Position numbers and translations under genes: made by a program. The notes below the pieces were generated by a model that saw only the letters and a program-made list of their open reading frames with translations, did not search any database and was not told the origin of the DNA. From Apium graveolens (Eukaryota; Streptophyta; Magnoliopsida; Apiales; Apiaceae), in assembly GCF_009905375.1 (NCBI RefSeq), contig NC_133656.1:236738396-236802395 (forward strand): DNA of 64,000 nt. Direction: 5' to 3'. This document shows positions 38,006-50,196 of the stretch, in pieces (the stretch's first letter is position 1; each line of letters starts with the position of its first letter).

Positions 38006-38175
38006 GTTGTTAAATAAAACTATACTATCTATCTACTAGGGTTTATTTTGTAACACATGGTTGTTATTTAGAAGAAATATTTAATCCGTTTTAATAATTT
38101 ATTTTTTAAAACTAAAATACTGGGTCGTTAAATGATCTTTGACTATTTGCTACATAATGTATATGAAGTTATTTA

Positions 38176-38589
38176 GTGGACGTTTGGAAAATCTTAAAAT
38201 AAGTAACTTATAACTTAAAATGAATAAGTGTTAAATAAGTAATAATTTGATAAATACTTATAAGTTCTATAAGTGTTTGGATAAATTTACTTATAAGTCA
38301 TATTTTTTTTACTTAAATGGATTAAAATAAATAATTATTAAATACAATTATCTTAATTCATGAATTTTAAATTAAAAAATATTTTAAAATTTTATTTTAA
38401 ACTCAAAATTTAAAAAAAAAGTGAAAAAATACAAATAAGTTGGAAAAAAGTACGTCAGTGCTAACATTCAACTTATCAGCTTAAAAGTTGTAAATTTAAC
38501 CAATAAGTTGGGTCGACAAACGCTCGTCGATAAATTGCTGCGGACTTATAAGCCAATAAGTTGACTTATTAGAATCCCCAAACAGACCC
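38176..38589. mobile_element. MITE, copy 2, with TTA target duplication
   Basis: Left end GTGGACGTTTGGAAAAT, right end (inverted) GGGTCTGTTTGGGGATT, flanked by TTA at 38173-38175 and 38590-38592. The 3-bp TTA duplication suggests the PIF/Harbinger (Tourist) group. 414 bp, noncoding, same family as 35385-35794. Confidence 0.75.
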
Positions 38590-38592
38590 TTA

Positions 38593-39881
38593 TTAATGGG
38601 GATCAGACTTAATTTTTTTTGAAGAATATTAAACTCAAGATCCTTGCAATGAAACATTTTTTGCAAAAAATATTTGTAGAAGAGACGTTGGTGTTTGAAT
38701 TAGATTTTAGAATATTTATTTATAGTGTACAAGTACAACACAGATATTTATTAATTTATTTATGGAACTTGGAAGACCGTTTGTAGGTCTATCCCCAACA
38801 TTTACAAGACCCAGTAAGGCCCAATCAATAGGGCCAATTTAATAGAAGTATGATAAGGGGCCGAGCAAAATTAACAATCCGAGCCCAATTTCACAAAATT
38901 TATAATATTGGGTTTGTTGTTTATTTTATAAATATCACAAAATATAAAACTTAAAGTTTACCGGGTTTACCGGTGAAGAACACGTTACATAATTATCTAG
39001 TATAAAATTATAAAATCATAATGCTTAACAAAATTTACTACCTAATTTATTCACGTCTCCTCCTACGTGTTTGTTGGAGGCTCTCCGTATTGATTTTTCG
39101 AGTTGAATGCAGTTTTTTCCTTTAAAAAAAAATTACTACCTAATCAACATTTAAGTGGTAGTAAACCAAATACAAACATTTCAATTGAAATTTATAGTTG
39201 TAATGTGTTACAAAATACATTTACATAATGATACTTTATATGTATCGTGAAAATAATCATGATATAATATGTTGTAACATACGTTTATCGTATACCAAAA
39301 GTTTTTAAATAACAGCTCGACAAAACAACAATCAAATTATTTACAAGTATACTTTTCTTTTATGGTTCAATCAAGTTACAAAAAGTGCAGAAACATTGAT
39401 ACAAGCTAAACAAGATCTGGTTAATTTACAAATCAAAACCCAAAAATCCTATCAAGTTCTTTCAGATGTTTTCCATCTCCCTTGGGGAATTGTTTTATTT
39501 ACACTGCCACAGAGAGAGTTTGGTCTCAAATACCATGAAAAACATCTACATTCTACATCAAACCAGCAGAAACACATTAACAAACCAACCTCTTTTTTTC
39601 ATCTGTGCTTGAATCATCCCCTTCTCTTGGCAGAAAAAGAAACAAGAACCAAAGAATGTTCCGAAAAGAGAGCATGTCCGCTCTCAATATCAGCTCTCTC
39701 CGTTTCTTCGAATTGTCATGAGGCAGAAACTTTCACTAACAAATGGAATATTAACAAATTTTATCAACTTTTTTTGTCCATTTTTTCTGAAATTATTAAT
39801 AGTATCTTTTTTCCATTTTCCACGATATAAACAAGTCTTCCATTGATTAGCAGCATTTGGTATAGATTGAAGATTTCTTTG
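38593..39881. other. AT-rich intergenic DNA, no gene seen
   Basis: The 144-codon plus-strand frame at 39396-39830 lacks any recognisable motif and overlaps the likely 3' UTR of the minus-strand gene ending at 39882. I see no other supported feature here. Confidence 0.6.
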
Positions 39882-41751
39882 TCAGCTGTTTCGTAGAGAA
39901 GAAAGCCACTGTTCCATAGTCCTGTTCTCTGCACATTTTCATGTGATATAATATCTTCAGTCGAAATATACTTCAGAGATGGAACTAAAGTTAATATGAC
40001 TACTGAAAAGATGATGCAGCACTATATATAGCAAGGGACATAGAATCTATAACAAGTTACAATAATCTGTTCAACTTAAATTAAACTAGAGTTCTTATAA
40101 ACATTAATCTATATTATTAAGGAATTACATACCATACTTTAGGTAAGAAAATGTTTGTGGATTAATCATAGTAACATGTAATGAAAGAGGAATTCAGATT
40201 TTCAGTATAGAGGGTGACTAGAAAGAAAAGGCGGTGATCAACCTACCATAATATAGACTCTACAGTTGCTGAGGGAAAGTGATGGCAAGGCCATTGAGGA
40301 ATCTCCGTAATTATTTCAAAATGTAAAAGACTAACATTAACCAAGAGCAGGTATGAAGACGAATATCGCCTTTGGTTGATTGGAAGAGAAAGGAGGTTAG
40401 AATGAATGAAGTGTCAAAAAAAGGTAGCCTGAAAGGGAATAATGAAGGATTAGAATGAAGATGAGAGAAGAAGATGACATTGCAAGTGAAAGATGTGTAA
40501 TACTTCACATGTATGATGCATACATTTGGAGAGAATAGTGTAAATTTCACGCCATTCCCACCTTCTTCCTCCCAGACTAACCACCCAAGAATCGGAAAAT
40601 ATCAAACAAATAAAGTTAAAACAATTACAAGTAATGACGAAAGTAACATGAAACATTGATACATTCTGGTCATCAACTTCATCTGAACCTAGACAGTTTA
40701 TCTGAAAAGCAAAGATCGTGTTCTACAAGGACTTCTGTAATTGGGTTCAAGTATAGTTGTGTGAAATCTGTAATTTAATAGAGGGCCAGAACTCAGAAGT
40801 GTGCAACCCGGGATACATGATCACCATTCCATCCAAATGATCTAACAATGATGTGATATCATGTCCTGCCGATGCTTCTTCTCTTGTCCCAAACCCGTGC
40901 TTACAAAATTGACATTTTAGTTGCTAAAAACAGTAAGAACTACTGGTTTTTCCCTAATCATTTATTACAAGACATGTGAACAAGAATTTTCACTGCCAGG
41001 CAAGGTGATGCTGAGCAAAGATTCAACTATGGCTTCATATCATTATCTTAAATCAGTTATTCAAAAATAAAATAAAAAAGATTTGCTTTCTATCTACGTA
41101 TATATGTTACCATTCCATGCCATGATTTGGGAAAAGGGAGCGTGTGTTTGCGAATTAAAGACACAGTTATGTCAAGTCCGGATCATGAATTTAGACCAGT
41201 AATCAATAAATGATTACCAAAATGTTGAAAGCAAATGAGATATGTATCACAAATAAGAGATATTACAGAAAGTAATTTTACCACTTACCAGCTGCATATA
41301 GATCATGGACTTTCACTGCTGGTTTCAACTTGTTCTTTGAACTGCTTTTCATTTCCCCGCGTCCATAACAAGGAACCAATACAGCAAAGCTATCGTCTGA
41401 CTCATTATCACTGTCAAAATTAGGGCCATGAGGCTCTAACCATCCTATCGACCAATCAGATTTATCTGAATCATTAGACTCAGACTCCGAAGAACAATCT
41501 CCATCAGATGGCACAATCACAGCATCATACTCTCTAACAGCTTTCCTTTGCTCAAGACTTTTCGAGTTTTTCTTGACCCTTTTAGATTTGGACGCCGCAT
41601 TCTTTCCATGGCCCATAGATGATGTAAACATATCTGAATCTTTTAATTCTGCATCAGGTCCAGAGTTCAAAGAAGATATATAGGAGACTCTGGGTTCTTG
41701 ATGCTTCCCCCTCCGCAACCACCAAGACAAACGGGTAAATGCTACTGCCAT
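39882..41751 (-). CDS. Conserved plant protein of unknown function, 169 aa
   Basis: Two coding exons: 41751-41289 and 39928-39882 (TGA 39882-39884), joined in phase across a 1360-bp intron. The protein starts MAVAFTRLSWWL and has a Lys/Ser-rich middle (KSKRVKKNSK), an acidic Ser/Asp stretch (SESESNDSDKSD), then WSIGWLEPHGP and DDSFAVLVPCYGRG, and ends in MEQWLSSLRNS. I remember this arrangement (MAVAFT...WW at the start, WSIGWLEPHGP, VPCYGRG, EQWL at the end) from unnamed plant proteins, which supports the tiny last exon. No enzyme domain or membrane segment is visible. The acidic and basic patches fit a nuclear or scaffold role, but that is only a guess. An in-frame ATG 24 codons upstream (41823) is probably in the 5' UTR. 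A leader exon ending at 42761 (CTCGAG/GTATAT) is likely. Confidence 0.8.
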
Positions 41752-42029
41752 ATCCAGCGACACCAAAAGACTCTTGATCTGAAGAGAATTTATCCTTTTT
41801 CCTGAATTCCTGAACATATGCAAACAGTAGATTTACTAAGCATCAGGAGATTAATAGCCAAGGATCAAGATTCAAGTCAGAAGATTGCTAAAAAGCTTGT
41901 GTAAGTTAGAGAACCGTTTTATGATACAACTTGCAAAAAATAAACACATTCTAAACTCGGAGCTTGTCAATCATTTCCGAACACAATTTGCTTTTGCTTC
42001 TTTTTTCTATACGAAAAATGGTTCTCTTA

Positions 42030-42268
42030 GGGCTTGCTCCCGAGTTTTTTAATGGGAAGGTATTCAGTGATTAGGAGGTAAAGTACTTTCATCCCATTTT
42101 TAGAGTGAAAGTTTTGAAATGAAAGATTGTCAAATTTGCATTCATTAACACTTATTTTCACTCTTTTTAAAAACTCTGGAGCACGATTACGAAGGGAAGT
42201 AAACTGTAAAACTAATTTACTTAACCTCCACGTGCTTTCCTTCCTTTTTAAAACTCGGGAGCAAGGGA
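42030..42268. mobile_element. Short MITE with TTA target duplication
   Basis: 239 bp. Left end GGGCTTGCTCCCGAGTTTT; right end inverted TCCCTTGCTCCCGAGTTTT; TTA at 42027-42029 and 42269-42271. It lies in the probable leader intron of the unknown-function gene. Noncoding; PIF/Harbinger type judged from the duplication. Confidence 0.82.
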
Positions 42269-43269
42269 TTACTAACGACTCGTATTAACCCCACATTCTA
42301 AATGTGTAAGACAGAAGTGCTTCCCACCAGAAACCTAGTCCAGAAACAATCCCCAATCAACATATCAAATTTTGCACAATTAATAACTCACCACTTTCTT
42401 CGCTTAATTATCACGATCACGATCACGATCTACCGTGAACAGAACATACAAATGATCCAATCCAGAACACACAATCACACGGCCAAGAGGGAAAAGAACA
42501 TACATATAATTCAATAATGAAATTAACAAAGCTGTTTCTAATTTTCCCTTCTCGGATCAGTACTTTCTAAAACAAAAACTCGACAAATATTACATAACTG
42601 CAACTTTTCAGACAACACAGGTACAGATACAGATATAGACAAATAAACATACATCAACTGAAAAACTAATACAAGCAGTCAATATTAGGACAAGAATTCA
42701 GTACTTAACACAAGATTCACCATGATGAAGTAGTAAAACACACAAAAGCAATGAATATACCTCGAGAATCGATAACTTAGAATGAAATCTTGAAGGCAGG
42801 TGTTTTAGGTGTACTACGAAAGACAGCTTGTTACATATGTTTATAATATTAAATATGAAATAGTACTTAAAATCCTAATTTGTCCCTCAAAAAGAGTTCG
42901 ATTATCGTTTATCCTGAAAATTTATGAACAGATATTATGAGAACAGATACTAGATTATGCAAACATTATGTTACTTCTGGTTTGTTTATGACAAAGATTT
43001 AATATTAGTTTACGTAGTAGTCATTCTTGACAAAAAAAATATTAGTTTACGTAGTAGTATAAATATACAGTTGTTGCTTCTATTAACAATTCAACCCAAG
43101 CCGACGCAGACCAAATTCTAAAGTATCTATCCGCTACATGAGCATCTACCATTACCAACGGTCCAACTTAACCAAATTATAAGTAATAAAATCACACGAC
43201 AAAACTGTTACAATTAGTAATACCGGCTGCGGATCCAACTTGGAATATAAGAATAGAAGAGGGGTCGAA

Positions 43270-43860
43270 AAAAAAATTAACGAGCTTGAGCCGAACATTT
43301 GACATGTTCTGCTTCATTCGACTCGAAATAAGCTCGAGCTCGGCTCAAAAAAGTCAAAAATATGATATTATATATTAGATTATTGAAAATATTTTCGGCT
43401 GCAAATTCTCTATTAATTGTTGCAGTTGCAACCGTTAGAATCACCGACAATTTTACCAACATATAAACCCAAGAATATTCATTATCTTTATCAAAAGCTG
43501 TAATACGATCTGGGAAACTCGCGAGCTCCCTCGGCTCGAACTCGTTTTACTGGGTTCGGCTCGTTTCGTAAACGAGCTCGAGTCCGGGTAGAGGTTTCGG
43601 CTCCTTTAATTAAACGAGTCAGCTCAACTCGACTTATGAAATTAAACGAGCTGAATTTGGGTAGCGTTTTAGGCTCGATTTAGTGTAAAATTGAACGAGC
43701 CGGCTCGTCCCGCTCGTTAAAATCGACTCATTTAGCTAAATGAGTCGTCTCGGCTCGACTCGTAAAAATTAACGAGTCAGGTTTGGGTAGAGGTTTAGCT
43801 AAACGAACCAGCTCAACTCAATTAAATCGGACTCAATTTACACCCGGCTCGCCCCAACTA
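43270..43860. repeat. Field of degenerate GAGCTCG / ACGAG palindromic motifs
   Basis: Many interspersed copies of GAGCTCGAG, CGGCTCG, AACGAGC, ACTCG and their complements, spaced irregularly by T/A-rich links such as GGGTAGAGGTTT. It is more GC-rich than its surroundings. It looks like decayed repeats, possibly from a mobile element, and no coding frame is convincing. The origin is unknown to me. Confidence 0.65.
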
Positions 43861-45349
43861 AATTACACCACTATCTTTGTGTTTTTCAACCATTTTTTAA
43901 ACGAGGTCAAAAATACCATTCAAATTTTAAAAAACAACTTTGGTATTTGTCTTAACTATATAGTTAAAAAACTAATTTTCTAGTGATTAGAAGACACATT
44001 TGATTAAAAACTGATAAAGAATTATGTGAATTAAGGCATGATAGACAAAAAATCAATTTCATATTGGCCTTTTTCGAACCCTCTTGTATAGAAAACCGTA
44101 GAGCCCTTGATTTTATTATAGATTTTCATCAAATTCATTGCTAATGCAGAATAATAATTATATTTAAATATAATAAAACGCTTAACAATTGAAATTTGAA
44201 AAAAATAATTGATTTTAAATTTTATTATGTTGTGTAATATTTTTGGATAAGTGTGATTTTACTGTGATTTCACTACAGAATCACTTTAAATTATTTCATC
44301 AAATTTTAATGATTTTTTAAATAAAAAAAATTGTGCAACTTCATTTTTAATTTGGTAATTAAAATTTGTAACTATATGCGATTAAATATGAAGTAAATTA
44401 TATATTTATATTTTTTAAATAATAGTTCTCTACGGACCTTTATCTGAGTGAGCTCTTCATGGATTGTCACTCCTCCATATTAACTTCATTATAATTCTAT
44501 CAAAATCAAAATTAATGATGTTAAAGTGATTTAACTAAAAATGCTCGTTAAATATCTATTCTTATCATTTTTTGTTATCTATTTCTAACTTCTATTTTCA
44601 ATTATAACTAATAATTTTTTTTTTTAAAATGTATAACTTTCACTTATAAATGTTATCCCAATGAAATGGCTTTTGAAAGTTATACATTTATAAGTAAAGT
44701 TATATAATTTAAATGTACATATTTAACTAAAATTAAGTAAGGTTATTTTTAATTTTTATATAATTTAAATGTACATATTTAAATAAAATAAAATTTAAAA
44801 TTTAAAATATATTATTGTTATTAGTTATGGGCAAGTTATGTCCAAAATCAAAATAGGTTGGGAATCAATAATATATAATGGAAATGAGTTGGGGTTGGGT
44901 TGTGTTAGGAGTTTAAAAAGTTAAAATACGAACCAACCCAATATAATCGGCCCAACGAAAATCTAAGCCAACTAACCAATGAGTTTGGATGGTTCGATTT
45001 GGTCGGCACAATTAAGGGTTGGTTTGAGTTGGTTTGAACGAGTTTGCTAACCCATGAGCAGCCCCTGACGCTGTCATGTGTTTCTCCTGGACAATAAACT
45101 GTAGCACAGATATGGCTCCAGATATGCAGACTTGCAAATAACCCGAGACTCAAGAGCACTGATTACCGTAAACAGCATTAAGATTTAACACGTAATTTGG
45201 CATATTCGTAAAAATGTCTTAATACAGTATTAAGAAAAATATCTTGGTAACATCCTTAATAACAAGTAGAATCTCTAAATATATCCAATGGGATCAGATT
45301 AAAATAAATAATTGCCCTTCACAAATTTGATATTAAAGAATCTCCAGAC
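43861..45349. other. AT-rich intergenic DNA with small repeats
   Basis: Contains a hairpin with 15-bp arms (AATGTATAACTTTC... near 44629-44643, inverse near 44677-44691), a direct repeat of TATAATTTAAATGTACATATTTAA near 44703 and 44759 (split here by its flanks), and a GGTTGGGTT-rich patch at about 44888-45055 with its complement AACCAACCCA inside. No gene seen. The last 150 bp are probably eIF3c 3' UTR. Confidence 0.55.
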
Positions 45350-48300
45350 TCAGAAAGCCAGCATCCCTCTATTTAGGCTGACCATCTGGCCTCCCCGAGC
45401 AGAATTATTATGGTAGCTTCTACCTGTGCCTATATACGAAGAATCTTGGTATCGAGTGCTATGATAACCCGAAGAATACCCTCCTCGTGCCTGACCACCA
45501 CCATATCCAGATCCGGTGCCACTAGGTGTGAATGGTCTCCCGCCACCATATCCAGATCGAGTACCATAATTGCCTTGCCTTCCGTGTGAGAAAAGCATGT
45601 TATCTTGCCACTTACCTCCACCACCACCAGTAGCATAATCCTGACCATCCCTGCGCCTGGTAGATAACGGGTCTAGACCAACTCCAGCTATTGCTTCCAC
45701 TGCTCTCTCATTGCTTTCCACAAGGACTGACAGCTTCTCTGCTAAATGGAATGCCAAAGCCTGCAGCCTAGAGTGCTCAACCTCATTAAATACTATGCAC
45801 CGTGATGGTTGATCCAAACTTGCATGGAGCTCCTCAGTGATTATCATTTTGCTTATAATAATGTATGTTTGTGAATCTGTTAGATCAAACATCTCGGCAA
45901 GCTGGTCCAAGCCCAGAGACTGATATGACCGTGAATAAGTGAAAAGGTAGGTCCTCAGTGCTTCTTCCTTTATTTTGGTCTTCAGCATCTCAAGAACATT
46001 ATCTCGGTCTTTAAGCAGCCTCCAGACATCAAGGGATTTGATAACTTCAAATGCCTTCTGAAAGTCACCTTTGCTCAAAGCTCTTGTGGCAGCCAACACA
46101 TGGTCCCTGACATTTTCAGGGGGACCGGTGAACGTCTGCCTCTCGCTGCTTTCAAGCAACCGGCGAAGCGTCTTACTGATGAATTTGCGTTTTGCATCAA
46201 GAGTGTTGGCTGCAATGTTGGGTACCTCAAGTAACATGGCACATATCAAATGTACAGCCTCTAGAAGCTCAAGATTTATGTGCATGTGATAAGGCATCTG
46301 ACGCCTCCTCTCCATTCGTTCCTGATGGTAATTCAAATGCAGAGAGTCAATTTTTAAGCAATCAAAATAAATTATACCAAGTACCAGTGTGTGTTAAAAT
46401 TTTCAGCTAATACTACAAAGATAATCTGCACTGTGTAGAAGAAACAAAATGTTTAAATTCAGTACAAGTAGATGTATGGAAAGTAATACATAAATTAAAG
46501 TCTCGCCTTTATAATTACATGTACAAATCATCCTAAAATGTTGGGGGATTCAACAAAAGTACAGGGATTTTAAAGACATCTTGCTCTATCATGGCTGGCA
46601 GATAACTATACTGTTACACTTACAAAGGCTCAGCTATAGTGGCAGTTCACACATGTGTACCTTTAAAGGCTAACTTTAATGCTAAAAGAAGTTTCCAACA
46701 CACTACCACTGTTAAAGTATCAACTGATGGCAAAAGTACTTGATGACAAGTTTAATTTGCAGGTGAAATAAGAAATTAACATTAATGTCTTATAAATCCT
46801 ATATTTTCCATATTTTCTCTAATATTTATACATTCTACTTAAATTCAAAACGATAAATCTAGTCCCAGATAACAAGGATACCCTAACACCACATCAACTA
46901 TTTAGACAGTAGTACATAGAATAGGTAAACCACTGTGATTAATTTCACAAAAAACAGGACGAAATATCCCTCGTGGAGCCTCTTTTTACAAAAAGATGCA
47001 AAAACACTTCACTATTTGTATGTGCCACACTAATACCTTTACCTTCCATAAGACCAACAAATACACTCATGCTAAGGAAAAGTTATTAATAACATTCAGA
47101 AAGGAAAATGTTCAAATTTGAGAAACTCAACTAAGTTCAGTTATTATCACTTATCTAATCCATATTTGGATGCCACGAAATATCACACAAAGGATTCATT
47201 CAGTTAAAGGCAGCATAATAGATTTTTGGGTCAACATCTTAATGAATTAATGAAATTTTGATGTTCATTATGGTTGTTGTCTTTAACATCTACATACTCT
47301 TCTAGTAGGATAACAATTTCCAAAATCATATGTTATATATAATGTCATTATGGGACGGACAGTCAACTTATGGAGGTACAACTTTTTACCAATGAATTTG
47401 TAAAAGCATAATACCATAGATAAGATAGGTTTAGCTCAAAGTTTATGTCTACATAAAAAAGGAAAGAAAAAGAAAGAGCATATATATACCTGCTCTGGAG
47501 TCTTATCATGATAACGGGTTTGGGAGACACCCTGTGCCAGCAACTCTTTCACCCTCCCACCTGAATATAGCTCAGAGAGGCAACCATGGCATTCAGAAAT
47601 AAGCCCTGCCCTGAATGCGCACAGGCCAAGCTGTGCCATTACTCTATTGAAAAGTATTTGGGTCGAAATATCCATGTGATGTATGCTATCCTGCAAGTGG
47701 CTCATCAGCAGCAAGTCACGGGCAGTTGAGAACTCATCCATTATAGAATGATGGTATATGTCACAAAGCATTGCTCGGGCCTTTGTTCGCTCATCTCCAT
47801 ACTTGTATATGACAGAAACTAGGATATCCAACAGCATTCTGCCACTTTCTGGAAAGGTGGGTTTCCGTGAAACAAGCTTTGGAATAATAACAAATTCAGG
47901 TGGACCCTTATTTCCCTCAACTGACTTGTAGCCCCCACTTAATTCAGTGGTTCCACTCTCTCCATCTTCAGTTTGCTCAGCCAGCTTTCTCATGGCATCA
48001 TATACTTCCTGCGGTTTACAATATATGAGTTCAACCCTCCTTAAGGCTACTTTAGCAGCAGCCTTATTATCCCCAACCCGTTCCAAATATTCCTGTACAT
48101 TTTGTGCAAGAACAAGAAAGACAGGCTCATCCCTTAGCCTCTCAACATAATCACGAGTATGAGGATCAATGATTTGCAGGCTCTTGAAGAACTCAACATC
48201 TATCTTTTCAAGGAAAGCAGCCAAGTTTCCCCAAATCCGGATTGTCCCCTTAAACTCTGGTCCTTTCTGCGTTTCATTCTCATCAGGCTCCACTGTGTCA

Positions 48301-49477
48301 TCAACAAGAATATTTGGATACAAAGCAAGAATGTCAAGTGCAAGAACCATATTTTGCACACACTTCTTCCACACATTGACCGGCATGTGCCCACTTAGAC
48401 TTGGATTTACATCAAACTGTGCAGAGATTAAACTAAAAAGAATCTCCAGCTTTTGAGCAGGAGTCTTGGCCACCCTCGGCAAGAAGGTAAGCTGCTCAAC
48501 GAGCTCAACTCTTCCTGTCCCCTTTCTTCCACGTGCAGCAATAGTCTCTTTGAACTTTTTGTTGACGAAATCCCACGTGATCTGACTTGGATCCTGGAAC
48601 TGCTTATCCATAAGCTTATCTTTCTTGCTCATTTTCTTCTCCCAACCAGGACCAGCTTTATCATCTTTGTCATCATCTTCTCCTGAATCCGACCTAGGCT
48701 TCAACAGGTCATCATCGGATTCGCTACAGCTCAAACCATCATCATCCGAAGTCTTATCCGCTTCACCATCATCTTCGCTCTTCGGATTCTCTCTAAATTT
48801 ATTCATCGCCTCCTCATACTCTTTGTTATGTTTTTTCACTTTCTGTTTCATTGCATTCAAGGCCTTGGCATTACTACTACTCATTTTCTTCTTAGCCTCC
48901 TTATTTGCCAAAGACTGCTGCAGATAGTCCTCAAGCATCACAAGAGCCTTAATATAAAGATTCGGAACTTTTTGCGCTTCGGTAACCCTCATAAACTTTT
49001 CAAGCTGCTTATTAACCTTATCAAAACTCTCCTGCACACTGACCCAATCATTAATCTTCATTCCATTTTTTAACAGATCAACAGCTGCAGCCAATTCATC
49101 AAGCCTCTTATCCTTGGCAGATCTAATAACACGCTTCCGCTCAATAGAATCATCATCATCACTTGAAGAATCTATTAGATACTTATTATAATCGTCCTTA
49201 TGTGGCTTATCTTCCGCATCCCAATTATCATTATCAACATCAATGTCACTCTCTTCATCTTCGGTGGTACTGTTCCCCCCCTACATTACCACAAAACACC
49301 GCCAAAATAAAATTATCATTAATTCAACCATTATAAATAACATAAACACACACATTGTTACAAATTAGTAGAATGATTGACACAGACACGGAACATAAAT
49401 GGTAAAACAAAAATCGAGATAGTAACCGAAATCCGAAAGTCGTTACAAACCTGAGCACTCCAAAACTTGGAATCCAT
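45350..49477 (-). CDS. EIF3C: Translation initiation factor eIF3 subunit C
   Basis: Core PCI-domain subunit of the eIF3 complex, which holds the 43S preinitiation complex together in the cytoplasm. Coding exons: 49477-49451 (MDSKFWSAQ), 49280-47490, 46321-45350; 2790 nt, 929 aa, near the usual plant length of about 900. Evidence in order: acidic N-terminus ([18 protein letters not shown]), [24 protein letters not shown], a second acidic linker (about 125-165), then [75 protein letters not shown] and the PCI region ([40 protein letters not shown]). It ends in an RGG/YGGG-rich tail and MVSLNRG. Splice phases are all zero. A leader intron (49525-50065) is likely upstream. Confidence 0.97.
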
Positions 49478-49680
49478 CTTGTTGTTTAAAACTAGGTCTC
49501 GAAAATCAAAAATCACAAATAAAACTGCACAACACAAAAATAAACAGATATTACTAAATCAATCAAAAAACTACATCATGCAATAAATCCAGCCTCAAAC
49601 ATCTTCATTACTTCTATCAAAACTTGAGCGTGCGTGTCTGTGAAGAAATTAGGTATTGCCACAAGACACTTAATTAGATT

Positions 49681-49706
49681 TCTCTCCCTCCCTCTCTCTC
49701 TCTCTC

Positions 49707-49757
<51 letters not shown>

Positions 49758-49895
49758 CTCTCTCTCTTTCTTCTCTCCCTCCCTCCCTCCCTCTCTCTCC
49801 CTCCCTCCCTCTCTCTTCTCTCCCTCCCTCTCTCTCTCTCACTTCTCTCCCTCCCTCTCTCTCTCACTTCTCTCCCTCCCTCCCTCTCTCTCCCT
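49681..49895. repeat. CT-rich microsatellite in the likely eIF3c leader intron
   Basis: About 215 bp of (CT)n with CCCT runs. It lies between the start-codon exon and the probable noncoding first exon, so it is intronic (GA-rich in the sense of the gene). Confidence 0.88.
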
Positions 49896-50065
49896 ATTCT
49901 GTGAGTGTAAATATGCAAATATGCATACAAACAATTTAATGGTGCAATTTTGTGAAGCCTTGATAGATCATGAAAATACATACAATACAAACATATAAGG
50001 ATATTATGAAGCCCTAATTACAATACGCAAATGAGCAAGAGAAGAATCAATGATAGTGTTGTTAC

Positions 50066-50196
50066 CTTCGCAAATTCTGAGTCTCGCCGAGAGAGAGAGA
50101 GATTAGGGTTAAGCTGATAAAAAGATCCGTAAAAATGACGAGTATATGAATGAATTTATAGTACTTCCTTTGCACCCTTGGGATGGGCCTTGGGCT
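50066..50196 (-). promoter_or_regulatory. eIF3c core promoter and 5' leader: TGGGCY, TATA, telo-box
   Basis: Reading along the minus strand: two TGGGCY site II-type elements (TGGGCT 50191-50196 and TGGGCC 50184-50189, on the plus strand); a TATA box TATAAAT (50160-50154); a telo-box core AACCCTAA (50110-50103); a CT-rich leader; and a donor site GCGAAG/GTAAC with the exon ending at 50066. Site II elements with a telo-box are a known combination at plant translation-machinery genes, which fits eIF3c. The transcription start is inferred near 50125. Confidence 0.72.

Noticed and set aside
39396..39830. 144-codon plus-strand frame
   Set aside because: No motif, odd composition, and it overlaps the likely 3' UTR of the minus-strand gene.
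40685..40735. Alternative last exon for the unknown-function gene (acceptor ATTACAG)
   Set aside because: It keeps frame, but its product lacks the EQWL ending; the exon at 39882-39928 keeps frame and gives the conserved ending.
47947..48927. Several plus-strand frames over eIF3c
   Set aside because: Shadows of the eIF3c coding exon.
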